Below, piece after piece: positions 1 through 11,700 of a DNA stretch of 11,700 nt. Below the pieces are notes generated by a model. That model saw only the letters and a list, made by a program, of their open reading frames with translations. It was not told the DNA's origin and made no database searches. Source of the stretch: Phoronis ovalis (Eukaryota > Phoronida > Phoronidae); the NCBI GenBank assembly GCA_028565635.1, contig JAOXYB010024859.1, positions 1 to 11,700 on the forward strand, given 5' to 3'. Both the position numbers and the translations under genes were made by a program. Position 1 is the stretch's first letter; each line of letters begins with the position of its first letter.

Positions 1-180
1 GAGCTGAGATGATACAGTATTGCACTAGATGATACTTTAGGGTGAGTTCACATGATGTTTTGTTGTGATGGAGGATGGCTTGATGAGCTGAGATGATACA
101 GTATTGTACTAGATGATACTTTAGGGTGAGTTCACATGATCCAATGTCTTTCTAAAGGACCACTTGGTGTGAGCTGAGAT
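1..180. repeat. Tandem repeat of about 84 bp at the left edge
   Basis: Copies begin GAGCTGAGAT at 1, 85 and 171. The first 56 bases of copies 1 and 2 are identical but for one C/T; the following 28-30 bases are unrelated, and copy 3 matches only for its first 10 bases. Inside each unit AGATGATAC appears twice. The array may continue to the left. Confidence 0.85.
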
Positions 181-544
181 AATATAAAATTATGTAAAAA
201 GATCACTTAGAGAACAAGAATTTACATACATTAGGAAAATAGCTTTCACACCTGGTGGAAAACAGATAAAACACTAGCATGATAGGAAAATAATTTCTTA
301 AAGTGCATTGTCCACTTATAGCACCGAACAATTCTTCAGGTGCAATTACACAGTACTACAATGCTTACAACCGGTTTCACAGAAAAACCATACCTCACAC
401 ATATAAACGTAATATTATATCAGTATCGTGATGAACACAACTTGTTATTTAACCCAAAAGAATTAAAAAAATATTATGTTACTTTCAGTATTGTGGTGAC
501 GATGAATTGACATTTTGATAATGTCATATAATTTAACATTACAG
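1..544 (+). other. Intron of the guanylyl cyclase gene (3' part)
   Basis: No open frame here resembles the preceding kinase-homology exon, so that exon lies upstream of the window. The first 180 bases hold a tandem repeat (separate entry). The rest is AT-rich sequence in which I recognise nothing. It ends in a weakly pyrimidine-rich acceptor, AACATTACAG. Confidence 0.8.
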
Positions 545-782
545 GATATCCTGAGTAACAAAGACATCCGATTGGACGAAATGTTTATTGCCTCTCTAGT
601 CAGTGATTTAACCAAAGGCATGTGCTTCTTACATGATAGCGACATTGTCTCCCACGGTAACCTTAAATCAACAAAATGCCTTGTGGACAGTCGCTGGGTG
701 CTACAGATCTGTGACTTTGGTCTTCACAATCTCCGTAGTAACGACATGAGATATGTTTCTAGCGAAGAAAAATATTATGCCA
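545..782 (+). CDS. Guanylyl cyclase exon a: kinase-homology domain, catalytic-loop region
   Basis: Starts in phase 0 after TTACAG at 539-544, at the SLQ/DIL boundary of receptor cyclases, and ends before GTAAGT at 783 with one base of a split codon. It encodes residues 1-79, including [19 protein letters not shown] and LQICDFGL. The HRD motif of active kinases is HGN (37-39), and the later metal-binding Asn is Lys44 (NLKSTKC), while DFG (57-59) is kept. This is the expected non-catalytic, ATP-binding regulatory domain. The open frame extends upstream of 545, but those codons lie in the intron. Confidence 0.92.
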
Positions 783-3700
783 GTAAGTAAATGTTCCTTT
801 GTGAGTTGTAATGATCTAAACCAGGTTTAGCCTTTATGACAGAGATCATGTGACCTCTTTCCGCCACAGTTACAGTTGGACAGGTGCAGGTTGCCTGTGC
901 AAAAAAGGCATTTCAGTTATTAAATCATTTTACATTTGAAATACTTTTCACCATCAGAATTTAAATGAGATAAAATAAAGATTTATGCAGGTTTAACAGG
1001 TTCACAATCTAATTGTATATTGTACTAAACAATTTATATCATGCTTCTAATGATAGAAGGAACTGTCATGTGAAATTACTGAATGCTGTGTATAAGCTAT
1101 GCAGTATGTATAGAATACCAGTAGTGTTAGGATTTTGTGTTAACTCGTTGAATTGACATTGTAAACGTGATAATTGTGTTTTATACCACTCCAGAACTAT
1201 TATGGCGAGCTCCTGAATTATTGCACTATGCGAGCCCTCCATCTCGAGGAACTCAAAAAGGAGATGTATATTCTTTTGCCATTATTCTTCACGAAATCTT
1301 TGGTCGATGTGAACCGTGGGGACATCCTCCTCATAGTAACAAAGGTAGGTAAATGTTGCAAGTGTCATGATAATATAAATGTATGCTTCTCAAGTTTAGA
1401 GAAATTCTGCTGGAGACTGAATATTTTTAGACATTTTCTATTCAAAGCAGTAGAGGAGAATGACCTCCAGAGCTGGAGGCTCTTTGTTCCGATGGGATAC
1501 TTCAGTACTGCTGCAAAAGTTATTCGTATGAACTTTCATGAAGATGCAAATTTTCCCGCTTTTTTTAGCAAATTTGGAAATTACTTGATACTATTTAGTT
1601 TGGGATCAGGTTACTAATGACTTTCAGTTTATGTTAAAAATTATTAATTGCAATTATAAATATAATTGTTTTAAGTGTCACTTTTCTTTTGTTGGTGCAA
1701 ATTATTAGTTAATATATTGTATTTTCAGTTATTAATAAATTATTTCTTCAGGAGGCCTTTTCCATTTCCTGCAATGTTAATTCTTGTTGGTTCTGAAAAC
1801 TTTGTGCTATCCAGTACTGTTTCCAACTTCATGCTGTGTATTTTCAGAAATCATTAACAAAGTGAAGTTTCCTGAAGGTGACGTCATCTACAGGCCGAGT
1901 ACGGTACTACTTAAGTGTGAGAGCTTCATCCTAAAAACAATGCAGGAATGTTGGGCAGAAAACCCAGATGACAGACCGGAGTTTAAAAATATACGAATAA
2001 AGCTCCGGCCATTGCAGGAGGGACTGTAAGCAATATTATTAAAAATATAACACGTCTTACTTTGAATCTACTCATTTTTGAATTACTGAACACGCGGGTG
2101 GGATCATACCTGGCGATTTTTATTCTGCAAGAATTATACTATTTAAAACTTACAAATCAGTGCCAACGGGACTGTTTGCAAACAGCATGTTAAAGTTTAT
2201 GCCTAACCCATCGTGTCTTGGTTTCTGGCAGAGATTAACAGCTGTATTCAGAATGTTGGAACCATCCTTCATTGATATATTTTTTAGATACATACTTCAT
2301 GTGAATTCCTTCACGTAAGCGATCGCGTAATGACATAGCTTGCTTTCTGAACACATCAGGTGATCTTCATTTTAACTGAATTCTTTGTTTAAAAAAAAAT
2401 ATAGCATTAGTATCCTTCATCCGGATGATTCTTATGCCTGTGTGTATTTGTAGGAGTGTGAATATATTTGACAACATGTTGGCAATCATGGAAAAGTATG
2501 CTACCAGTTTGGAAAGTTTGGTATCGGAGAGAACACAGGAACTCAGGGAAGAAAAGAAACGAACAGAAATATTACTTCATCGCATGCTACCAAAGTAGGT
2601 GCCTTTACATTAAAATCACATTTTGCCAAATTAGACAAACATGCAAGTACAACAGATCTCTTGTGGTCACCAGATTACAAAGTTATTGCCGCCACATGTA
2701 GCATTAATGTCCTGAGAATATTTACCTCCGTCACAGAACTGGAGATTGATAAATATCAATTTTGCCAATTGTTCAAAGTAAGATAAACATGTATGCAAAA
2801 AAATGTTGTGGCCACCCGATGACAGTGTTGACATACCGTGCTATTTGTGATTTGAGAATCTCACATAACTGGAGATTGGTCTTAGAATGCACTTGTAACT
2901 TTAGAATTTAATACCAGTATGTTACATTTCACAATTTTCAGACCATGTTTTGAAATAATTATTATAAAACGTAGATGTCTGTGACACAATTCTAGAACCA
3001 CGAGTTTCTAATAGAATTTGAAAACATTTCTTTAGGTCAGTTGCCGAGCAACTGAAACAAGGGCAGTATGTAATTCCAGAACAGTATTCATCGGTCACAA
3101 TCTACTTCAGCGACATCGTAGGATTCACAGCGATATCGGCCGCCAGCACGCCTATGCAGGTGGTTGACATGCTAAATGATATCTATACATGCTTTGATTC
3201 CATTATTGGCAGTTTTGATGTGTATAAAATTGAGACAATCGGTGACGCTTATATGGTGGTCTCAGGGTTACCAATCAGGAACGGGGACAATCACGCGGGA
3301 GAGATAGCGTCCATGTCCTTGAACTTGCTGGAAGCTATGAAAACTTTCAAAATCAAACACCGACCAAGTCATAGTCTGAAACTAAGAATTGGTATTCATT
3401 CTGGGTCGTGTGTGGCTGGCGTGGTGGGGCTAAAGATGCCTCGATATTGTTTATTTGGGGATACAGTGAACACAGCATCGAGAATGGAGTCTAATGGGAT
3501 AGGTAAGTGAACAGTATGTCCAGCAATGTAACACATTATTCTGAGGGTTAAATCAGTCTCTTTTTTTCATGAAAATTTCATGATGTTAGAAGGTCTCAAA
3601 TTCTATCAACACAAATACTAGATTCCATGCGATGTGTCATAGTTTCCAGCTAAAGTTGCCGATCTATTGTATAACAGTAAATGATTTGTCTATTCAAATA

Positions 3701-4617
3701 TTTGACCTGTTCTTTATTTTCAGAGTTAAAGATTCACTGCAGTGAACAATGCAAGGTATTACTTGATAAATTAGGAGGCTACGCCTTAGAGTACAGGGGA
3801 CTTGTGTCCATGAAGGTATGATATCTACAGAAAAATATAGTAAATGAACAGCTTGATACATTAGAAGCCTAGTACTTGATCTAGTTACACTGTATACACA
3901 GCTGCATAATAAATTACGATACTCGTATACTCCTCCTGTCCACGAAGGTTTGTGATCTTTTGATAAACAAACAACTGCTTGATAAATGAGGAGGTTACAC
4001 AGTGCAGGAGGTCAGCATAGAAACAAACCTGCAATGTGTGGCTAAACAAGAATAAGCTTCACACAAAATAGTACTGGGGAAGGTATATTATATTACCTAA
4101 AAACTGCATGGTTAATACGAGCGAATTTTCAATAATTGCCCAATAATATTGTATTTGTGGACTCTTTGGATGTTCAAATAACATTGAAGATGGTACATCC
4201 ATGGTTCTTGGTAAATGGGTCAAGAAGCTAAGTTATAATGTTGGCAGTTAACGTACAATCATAGCGACCACTCTCTGGCCAATGGGATATAAGTACCACA
4301 TATAATTATTAATTAAAACTAATTATTAAACACCATTAATTGTTTGTCTGTAAATGTACATCGAATTATGACCATTGCAGGGTAAAGGAGAGGTACCCAC
4401 GTACTGGTTGAATGGTGAGGACACGGAGCAAAGATTGCGGAGACTTTCAGAGCACACAAACCCTGCATATGAACACTCCGACACGGATTCAGGTCACAGT
4501 GTTATGGATGAGGTTCATGAGGTGGATGAAATGGATGAAAACTGTCGTCTGCTGCCGTACATTAACGGAAAAGTACAATGCAGTAAACTACAGGACACAC
4601 AAGATTCTTATGTATGA
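545..4617 (+). CDS. Gyc76C-like: Receptor-type guanylyl cyclase, 3' part of gene (seven exons, partial)
   Basis: Membrane guanylyl cyclases convert GTP to cGMP inside the cell in response to an extracellular ligand. Join 545-782, 1195-1344, 1848-2025, 2454-2594, 3036-3502, 3724-3815 and 4381-4617. The phases fit at every junction and give 500 residues plus TGA. Domain order in this partial protein: kinase-homology domain C-lobe (about 1-185), coiled-coil/signalling helix (about 190-236), class III cyclase domain (about 237-432), cytoplasmic tail (433-500). Metal-binding D262 and D306, guanine-selecting E302 and C374, and transition-state N381 and R385 are all present, so the enzyme should be active. 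[14 protein letters not shown] in the linker, LKIHCSEQC and RGLVSMKGKG are, from memory, closer to insect Gyc76C-type receptors than to NPR1/NPR2. The subfamily is less certain than the family. The 5' half, including the transmembrane segment, is outside the window. Confidence 0.93.
783..1194 (+). other. Guanylyl cyclase intron (412 bp)
   Basis: GTAAGT donor, CCAG acceptor. AT-rich with no recognisable element. Confidence 0.85.
1195..1344 (+). CDS. Guanylyl cyclase exon b: kinase-homology domain, APE to helix F region
   Basis: Acceptor CCAG at 1191-1194. Its first two bases complete an AAA Lys codon with exon a, giving [12 protein letters not shown]. It continues [20 protein letters not shown] and [19 protein letters not shown], and stops before GTAGGT at 1345. 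The APE motif, the SPP.RG(S/T)Q.GDVYSF block and its position are diagnostic of receptor guanylyl cyclases. Confidence 0.92.
1345..1847 (+). other. Guanylyl cyclase intron (503 bp)
   Basis: GTAGGT donor, TTTTCAG acceptor. An open frame that crosses exon b and runs into this intron is not related to any cyclase sequence. There is a short perfect dyad, CCTCCAG-AG-CTGGAGG, at 1464-1479. Nothing else recognised. Confidence 0.85.
1848..2025 (+). CDS. Guanylyl cyclase exon c: end of kinase-homology domain
   Basis: Acceptor TTTTCAG at 1841-1847. The G of the previous exon plus AA makes Glu. It reads [18 protein letters not shown], then [20 protein letters not shown] and KLRPLQEG, and ends in phase 2 before GTAAGC at 2026. 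CWAE.P..RP.F..IR is the conserved end of the kinase-homology domain in this family. Confidence 0.92.
2026..2453 (+). other. Guanylyl cyclase intron (428 bp)
   Basis: GTAAGC donor, TTTGTAG acceptor. It contains an A9 run and the 10-bp palindrome CATCCGGATG at 2418-2427. No gene or element recognised. Confidence 0.85.
2454..2594 (+). CDS. Guanylyl cyclase exon d: coiled-coil signalling helix
   Basis: Acceptor TTTGTAG at 2447-2453; its first G completes a CTG Leu codon. It encodes [20 protein letters not shown] and [20 protein letters not shown], then LHRMLPK, ending before GTAGGT at 2595. Heptad-like hydrophobic spacing marks the dimerising helix that couples the kinase-homology domain to the cyclase. 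The [14 protein letters not shown] wording separates it from NPR-type receptors, which have SNILDNLL here. Confidence 0.92.
2595..3035 (+). other. Guanylyl cyclase intron (441 bp) with a diverged duplication
   Basis: GTAGGT donor, CTTTAG acceptor. More than half of the intron is an imperfect tandem duplication (separate entry at 2621-2878). Confidence 0.85.
2621..2878 (+). repeat. Diverged tandem duplication, two copies of about 120-130 bp
   Basis: Copy A 2621-2749 and copy B 2760-2878 share ordered blocks: TTTTGCCAA, ACAAACATG / ATAAACATG, TTGTGGTCACCAGATTACA / TTGTGGCCACCCGATGACA, a GAGAATATTTACC / GAGAATCTCAC block, and ACTGGAGATTG. Small indels separate the blocks. Neither copy is coding. 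Confidence 0.7.
3036..3502 (+). CDS. Guanylyl cyclase exon e: cyclase catalytic core
   Basis: Acceptor CTTTAG at 3030-3035; G completes Lys236. Donor GTAAGT at 3503, phase 1. It holds nearly the whole catalytic site: [10 protein letters not shown] (metal Asp262), [18 protein letters not shown] (guanine-contacting Glu302, metal Asp306), [35 protein letters not shown] (guanine-selecting Cys374, catalytic Asn381 and Arg385). Glu and Cys at the purine-selecting positions specify GTP rather than ATP. One oddity is Ser360 in HSGSCVAG, where the family normally has Pro. Confidence 0.96.
3724..3815 (+). CDS. Guanylyl cyclase exon f: cyclase domain, penultimate exon
   Basis: Acceptor TTTTCAG at 3717-3723; the split codon is Glu392. 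It encodes [20 protein letters not shown] and [10 protein letters not shown], ending on a codon boundary before GTATGA at 3816. Equivalent to LKIH...GG...RG.V.MK of the family. Partial, decayed copies of its 3' half lie in the next intron. Confidence 0.92.
3816..4380 (+). other. Guanylyl cyclase intron (565 bp) with exon-like remnants
   Basis: GTATGA donor, TTGCAG acceptor. Its first third contains decayed repeats of the 3' half of exon f (separate entry). Near the 3' end the 10-mer TAATTATTAA occurs twice, 17 bp apart (4303 and 4320). The middle shows nothing recognisable. Confidence 0.85.
3852..3997 (+). pseudogene. Decayed partial copies of cyclase exon f inside the following intron
   Basis: The exon block CTTGATAAATTAGGAGGCTA (3762-3781) recurs as CTTGATACATTAGAAGCCTA (3852-3871, 17/20) and CTTGATAAATGAGGAGGTTA (3978-3997, 18/20). 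The exon end plus donor, TGTCCATGAAGGTATG (3805-3820), recurs as TGTCCACGAAGGTTTG (3937-3952, 14/16), in the same order after the first remnant. In the last copy the reading frame LDK-GGY is broken by TGA. I infer an old tandem duplication of exon plus donor that has decayed. The pieces are short, so chance similarity is possible for any one of them, though less so for all three in order. Confidence 0.6.
4381..4617 (+). CDS. Guanylyl cyclase exon g: end of cyclase domain, tail and stop
   Basis: Acceptor TTGCAG at 4375-4380, phase 0. [13 protein letters not shown] completes the cyclase domain. The remaining 66 residues or so form a hydrophilic tail with TNPAYE (NPxY, 449-452), an acidic stretch [14 protein letters not shown], and the C-terminus TQDSYV, a class I PDZ-ligand pattern (S at -2, V at 0). 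TGA is at 4615-4617. The tail is longer than that of NPR1/NPR2, which end soon after the YWL block. Confidence 0.92.
   Translation, partial: GKGEVPTYWLNGEDTEQRLRRLSEHTNPAYEHSDTDSGHSVMDEVHEVDEMDENCRLLPYINGKVQCSKLQDTQDSYV
4504..4539 (+). repeat. Short coding repeat encoding MDE/VDE acidic units
   Basis: ATGGATGAG at 4504-4512 and ATGGATGAA at 4531-4539 flank related GAGGT and GTGGATGAA units, giving [12 protein letters not shown] in the cyclase tail. This looks like a small in-frame slippage expansion that produced the acidic stretch. Confidence 0.5.
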
Positions 4618-5415
4618 CAGTGCTGTATACAGGGAAGGTATTTGGTCAACGGTTGCCTTGGTGATATTCTGATGAATGCACGCAATTAGCTCTGAAATGT
4701 GATATATACTATGACTGTAAAATGACAGCTATGTAACATACACGGTCATTTTGGTAGCAGACGTACTGTTTTTGTATATTATGCCGAAGATAAACAAAAG
4801 ATATAACTACATGAGAAGTCAGAACACTGTCCTGTTCAAACATTATTTGAATCTATGAAGATGCTGGCGGAAACGGTGGATATCTTCTTCAGGAAGATAA
4901 ATGAATTGAACCACAGCTCACATGCATAAATTTTCATAGATGTCAATTCTCAATGATCTCAAACTTGCAGGTTAATAGTTTTATTATGTATTAACATTAT
5001 GTAATTTATATATTTAACTGGAGATTTTCTTAACAGGAAACCTTGAGACTTCCGATGTATCTGGGAGAGTTGCGACATTGTTTGTATCTGTCTCAGTGTA
5101 CTTTTGTACTGGAATCGCATCCCTTCACATTGAAACAGTTGGCAGACTTCATGTGCTAGCTCAAATCTAGTCCCATTTAATCCACCTTGCACGATCGTCA
5201 CCAGTGGCATTTGTATTACTGATAATCTCGCAATGGGTCTGTTAAATGAGATTAATCATTCACAAAACGTTGTGCGATTGATTTAGTATGTTTTATAACC
5301 TAGCGCAACGCATGCAGAGTCATGTAACTGTGACGAAACAAATCAAATGCCTCTATGCATAATGACAATATAGTCACATATTGGCACAAGCAGTAAATGT
5401 AATTCAGATAATGTT

Positions 5416-5617
5416 GTAATCTGTGATATGGTCCACATATGTATAGGTTGTATCATGATGTATGTTGAAATACCAGGGGCATGTTCACCTGTATATACCA
5501 CAGATTATGTAATCTCTGAGATGGTTAATCAATATTAACCTACATATACCAGGGGCATATTTACCTGCAAATACCATGGAACTGATCCGGATGCAAATAC
5601 CATGGAACTGATCAGGA
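5416..5617 (+). repeat. Nested tandem repeats with short hairpins in the cyclase 3' UTR
   Basis: GTAATCTGTGATATGGT (5416-5432) returns as GTAATCTCTGAGATGGT (5509-5525). A 31-bp block starting ATACCAGGGGCAT at 5470 returns at 5546. The end of that block merges into a 26-bp direct tandem duplication (5566-5591 and 5592-5617, one mismatch) containing AAATACCATGGAACTGATC. Between the large copies lie two dyads: AGATTA-TG-TAATCT (5502-5515) and GGTTAAT-CAAT-ATTAACC (5523-5540). Confidence 0.8.
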
Positions 5618-6358
5618 TATTTTGTTGCAAGGTTTTCCTTGCATTTATGCTATTCAGGTGTCACCTCACCAGGTGTTATATATTCATGATTGTGATAAGC
5701 AGATGATTTGTACCTCTCTCAGCTCGATTGTCCAAGACTAGACCGAGTTATAGTGATTGCATTCCTGTTTAAATTGGAACAGTAAAAGTGATGAAGACTT
5801 TGCTTGCTGTTGGTGGAGACACAGGTGCGTGAATTGTCTGTTAATGTAATGCAGCAGCGTGTTGGAAATGTTTCTGACCAGTGGCTCCACCTAGTGTATG
5901 TCTATTACGTGAATAATGTCGAATCATCGTTTTCTCTGGATGCAGTTTTAATTAGGACTGTAACAATTCAGTCTTGCTGGGAAGCTCTGCTCATTTCAAT
6001 GGGTCTACATTGAACATTGTCAATTTGAATTGGCTGTTACTTACTAAATTGCAGAATTTGTGGCATGGCATCCTTTTTGTTATTTTTCCATAAAGGGGCT
6101 TGTCATAAACATGGGTACCCAGTTAAGCTGGCCTTGAAAAGTTAAAGTACAAAATGCGCACTCTATCAAAGTATTGAGTACAAGTAACATTGCTGTACTG
6201 CTGTTACTTGTCTATATCATATTTTCTCCCGTTAATTATCTGCTGTTTTAACGAAGCAACATTCACTGGTCAAAGCCTAAAGCTATTGTATATACAATCT
6301 TAAACTCAAATGTTAAAGTTCAGTTGTAAATATGTTGTATATTTTAACCATGTTTTGT

Positions 6359-6364
6359 AATAAA
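6359..6364 (+). terminator. Candidate poly(A) signal AATAAA for the guanylyl cyclase gene
   Basis: First plus-strand AATAAA after the stop codon, in GTAATAAAAAATATTTT, preceded by UGUA-type motifs (TTGTAAATATGTTGTAT at 6324-6340), which favour 3'-end processing. Cleavage would be roughly 10-30 bases downstream. Confidence 0.5.
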
Positions 6365-6439
6365 AAATATTTTTACTAAAACTGTACATCTTAATATGAT
6401 TATGTAAGCAAAACATAAAATAATAAGTATGACACAAAA

Positions 6440-7054
6440 TGCCAGCCACCGTTACAATTTAATAACATTTCACATACCTCTGCCCAGAATGACATATCAT
6501 AGCCAACGTGCAGGAATAACACAGCTGCCACTAATCTGTTAAAGTATAGATTAGCTAGGAAACTAGATAAATCAGTAAAGTAGAAGCCCCTGATTGCGGA
6601 CTTGTGGGATTCACCTGTGGCACCTGCCCATTGACTATGACATGTTTACTGGCCAGTGTTAGCACATCACTTCATTGACACTTGAAACAATAAAGATATT
6701 TAACAAGTTTCCAAACTTTCAAGCATAAAAGGGCAAGAAATTAGAAGAAATGGTATCCAACATAGGTTAAAAGATATCTGTTTATACGATGGACACAGTT
6801 TCTAATGTTACACATGATAAACTCAGTAGTGTATACACTAACTTAAATGCATAAAACGGAACAGAACGAGTATAAAACACGTTTGGTCCCAATAATTATC
6901 GTAAATTGCGGCAGGATAATTTTATATAACATGGCAACAGTAGGTTTGCGATTTCTGCTGCCATATATCTTTTAAACATTTCCAGTGCTTCTCTGGTATC
7001 ATTGTTAGTTCTAACTTAGTATACAATGATGCCCCCTGCAGGCGGTCCATGATA
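6440..7054 (-). other. Probable 3' UTR of the IRE1 mRNA
   Basis: Sequence downstream of the IRE1 stop without coding features. It contains a CTGCAG hexamer about 14 nt after the stop (7036-7041). A plus-strand AATAAA at 6689-6694 also lies here but is on the wrong strand for IRE1. The end is approximate. Confidence 0.5.
6458..6463 (-). terminator. Candidate poly(A) signal ATTAAA for the IRE1 gene
   Basis: I see no minus-strand AATAAA between the IRE1 stop (7055) and the end of the facing gene. The common variant ATTAAA occurs here (TTTAAT on the plus strand), giving a 3' UTR near 600 nt. Tentative; the true end could differ. Confidence 0.35.

Positions 7055-11700
<4,646 letters not shown>

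Larger units (their letters stand above)
4618..6380 (+). other. Probable 3' UTR of the guanylyl cyclase mRNA
   Basis: No open frame here resembles a protein, and no AATAAA occurs before 6359. A 3' UTR of about 1.75 kb is therefore the simplest reading. It contains nested repeats at 5416-5617 and an exact palindrome CTGTATACAG at 4623-4632. The end is approximate. Short open frames on either strand (4959-5210, 5804-6013) have no recognisable homology. Confidence 0.6.

Noticed and set aside
1464-1479. CCTCCAG-AG-CTGGAGG dyad
   Set aside because: A 7-bp arm dyad with a 2-base spacer, isolated in an intron; likely chance.
1174-1617. 147-codon plus-strand open frame over exon b and the next intron
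   Set aside because: It is out of frame with the cyclase exon, and its protein resembles nothing known.
2319-2326. GCGATCGC palindrome
   Set aside because: A lone 8-mer in an animal intron; the cyanobacterial HIP1 meaning does not apply.
4959-5210. 83-codon minus-strand open frame opposite the cyclase 3' UTR
   Set aside because: No homology, no splice context, and antisense to the likely UTR.
5804-6013. 69-codon plus-strand open frame after the cyclase gene
   Set aside because: No recognisable domain and a length expected by chance; better read as 3' UTR.
6689-6694. Second plus-strand AATAAA as the cyclase poly(A) signal
   Set aside because: It lies beyond the first AATAAA and inside the likely IRE1 3' UTR; possible as an alternative site, but less likely.

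Overview
This is nuclear DNA of an animal, most likely an invertebrate. Two protein-coding genes are interrupted by GT-AG introns of about 130 bp to more than 2.3 kb. Non-coding DNA is AT-rich and full of small tandem repeats. The proteins (an invertebrate-style receptor guanylyl cyclase and IRE1) and a repeated GGGAGGTAA-type motif that I associate with molluscan non-coding DNA suggest a lophotrochozoan, perhaps a mollusc. That taxonomic guess is an inference.

Plus strand, 1 to about 6.38 kb: the 3' half of a receptor-type (membrane) guanylyl cyclase gene. Seven coding exons (545-782, 1195-1344, 1848-2025, 2454-2594, 3036-3502, 3724-3815, 4381-4617) join in a consistent reading frame into 500 residues plus stop. 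They give the C-terminal part of the kinase-homology pseudokinase domain, the coiled-coil linker, a complete class III cyclase domain with all GTP-specific and catalytic residues, and a short cytoplasmic tail with an NPAY motif and a C-terminal SYV. Sequence details fit the insect Gyc76C-like group better than the natriuretic peptide receptors. The signal peptide, ligand-binding domain, transmembrane segment and ATP-binding lobe lie upstream of the window. A 3' UTR of about 1.75 kb with internal repeats runs to an AATAAA at 6359-6364.

Minus strand, 11.7 kb down to about 6.44 kb: the 3' end of the IRE1 (ERN1) gene, the endoplasmic-reticulum stress sensor kinase/endoribonuclease. Five coding exons (11097-10956, 8633-8506, 8335-8212, 8079-8012, 7231-7055) join in frame into 212 residues covering the end of the kinase C-lobe and the whole KEN ribonuclease domain with its catalytic residues. 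The two genes are convergent. Their candidate poly(A) signals lie about 100 bp apart, so there is almost no intergenic DNA.

The remainder is introns and UTRs with repeats: an 84-bp repeat at the left edge, a diverged tandem duplication at 2621-2878, decayed copies of a cyclase exon at 3852-3997, nested repeats in the cyclase 3' UTR, a dispersed 45-nt family in an IRE1 intron, a 28-bp array, a long inverted repeat, a GGGAGGTAA array, and at the right edge a 17-copy, 20-bp minisatellite with dimeric higher-order structure. I see no functional link between the two genes beyond adjacency, and no evidence of a new multi-gene system.
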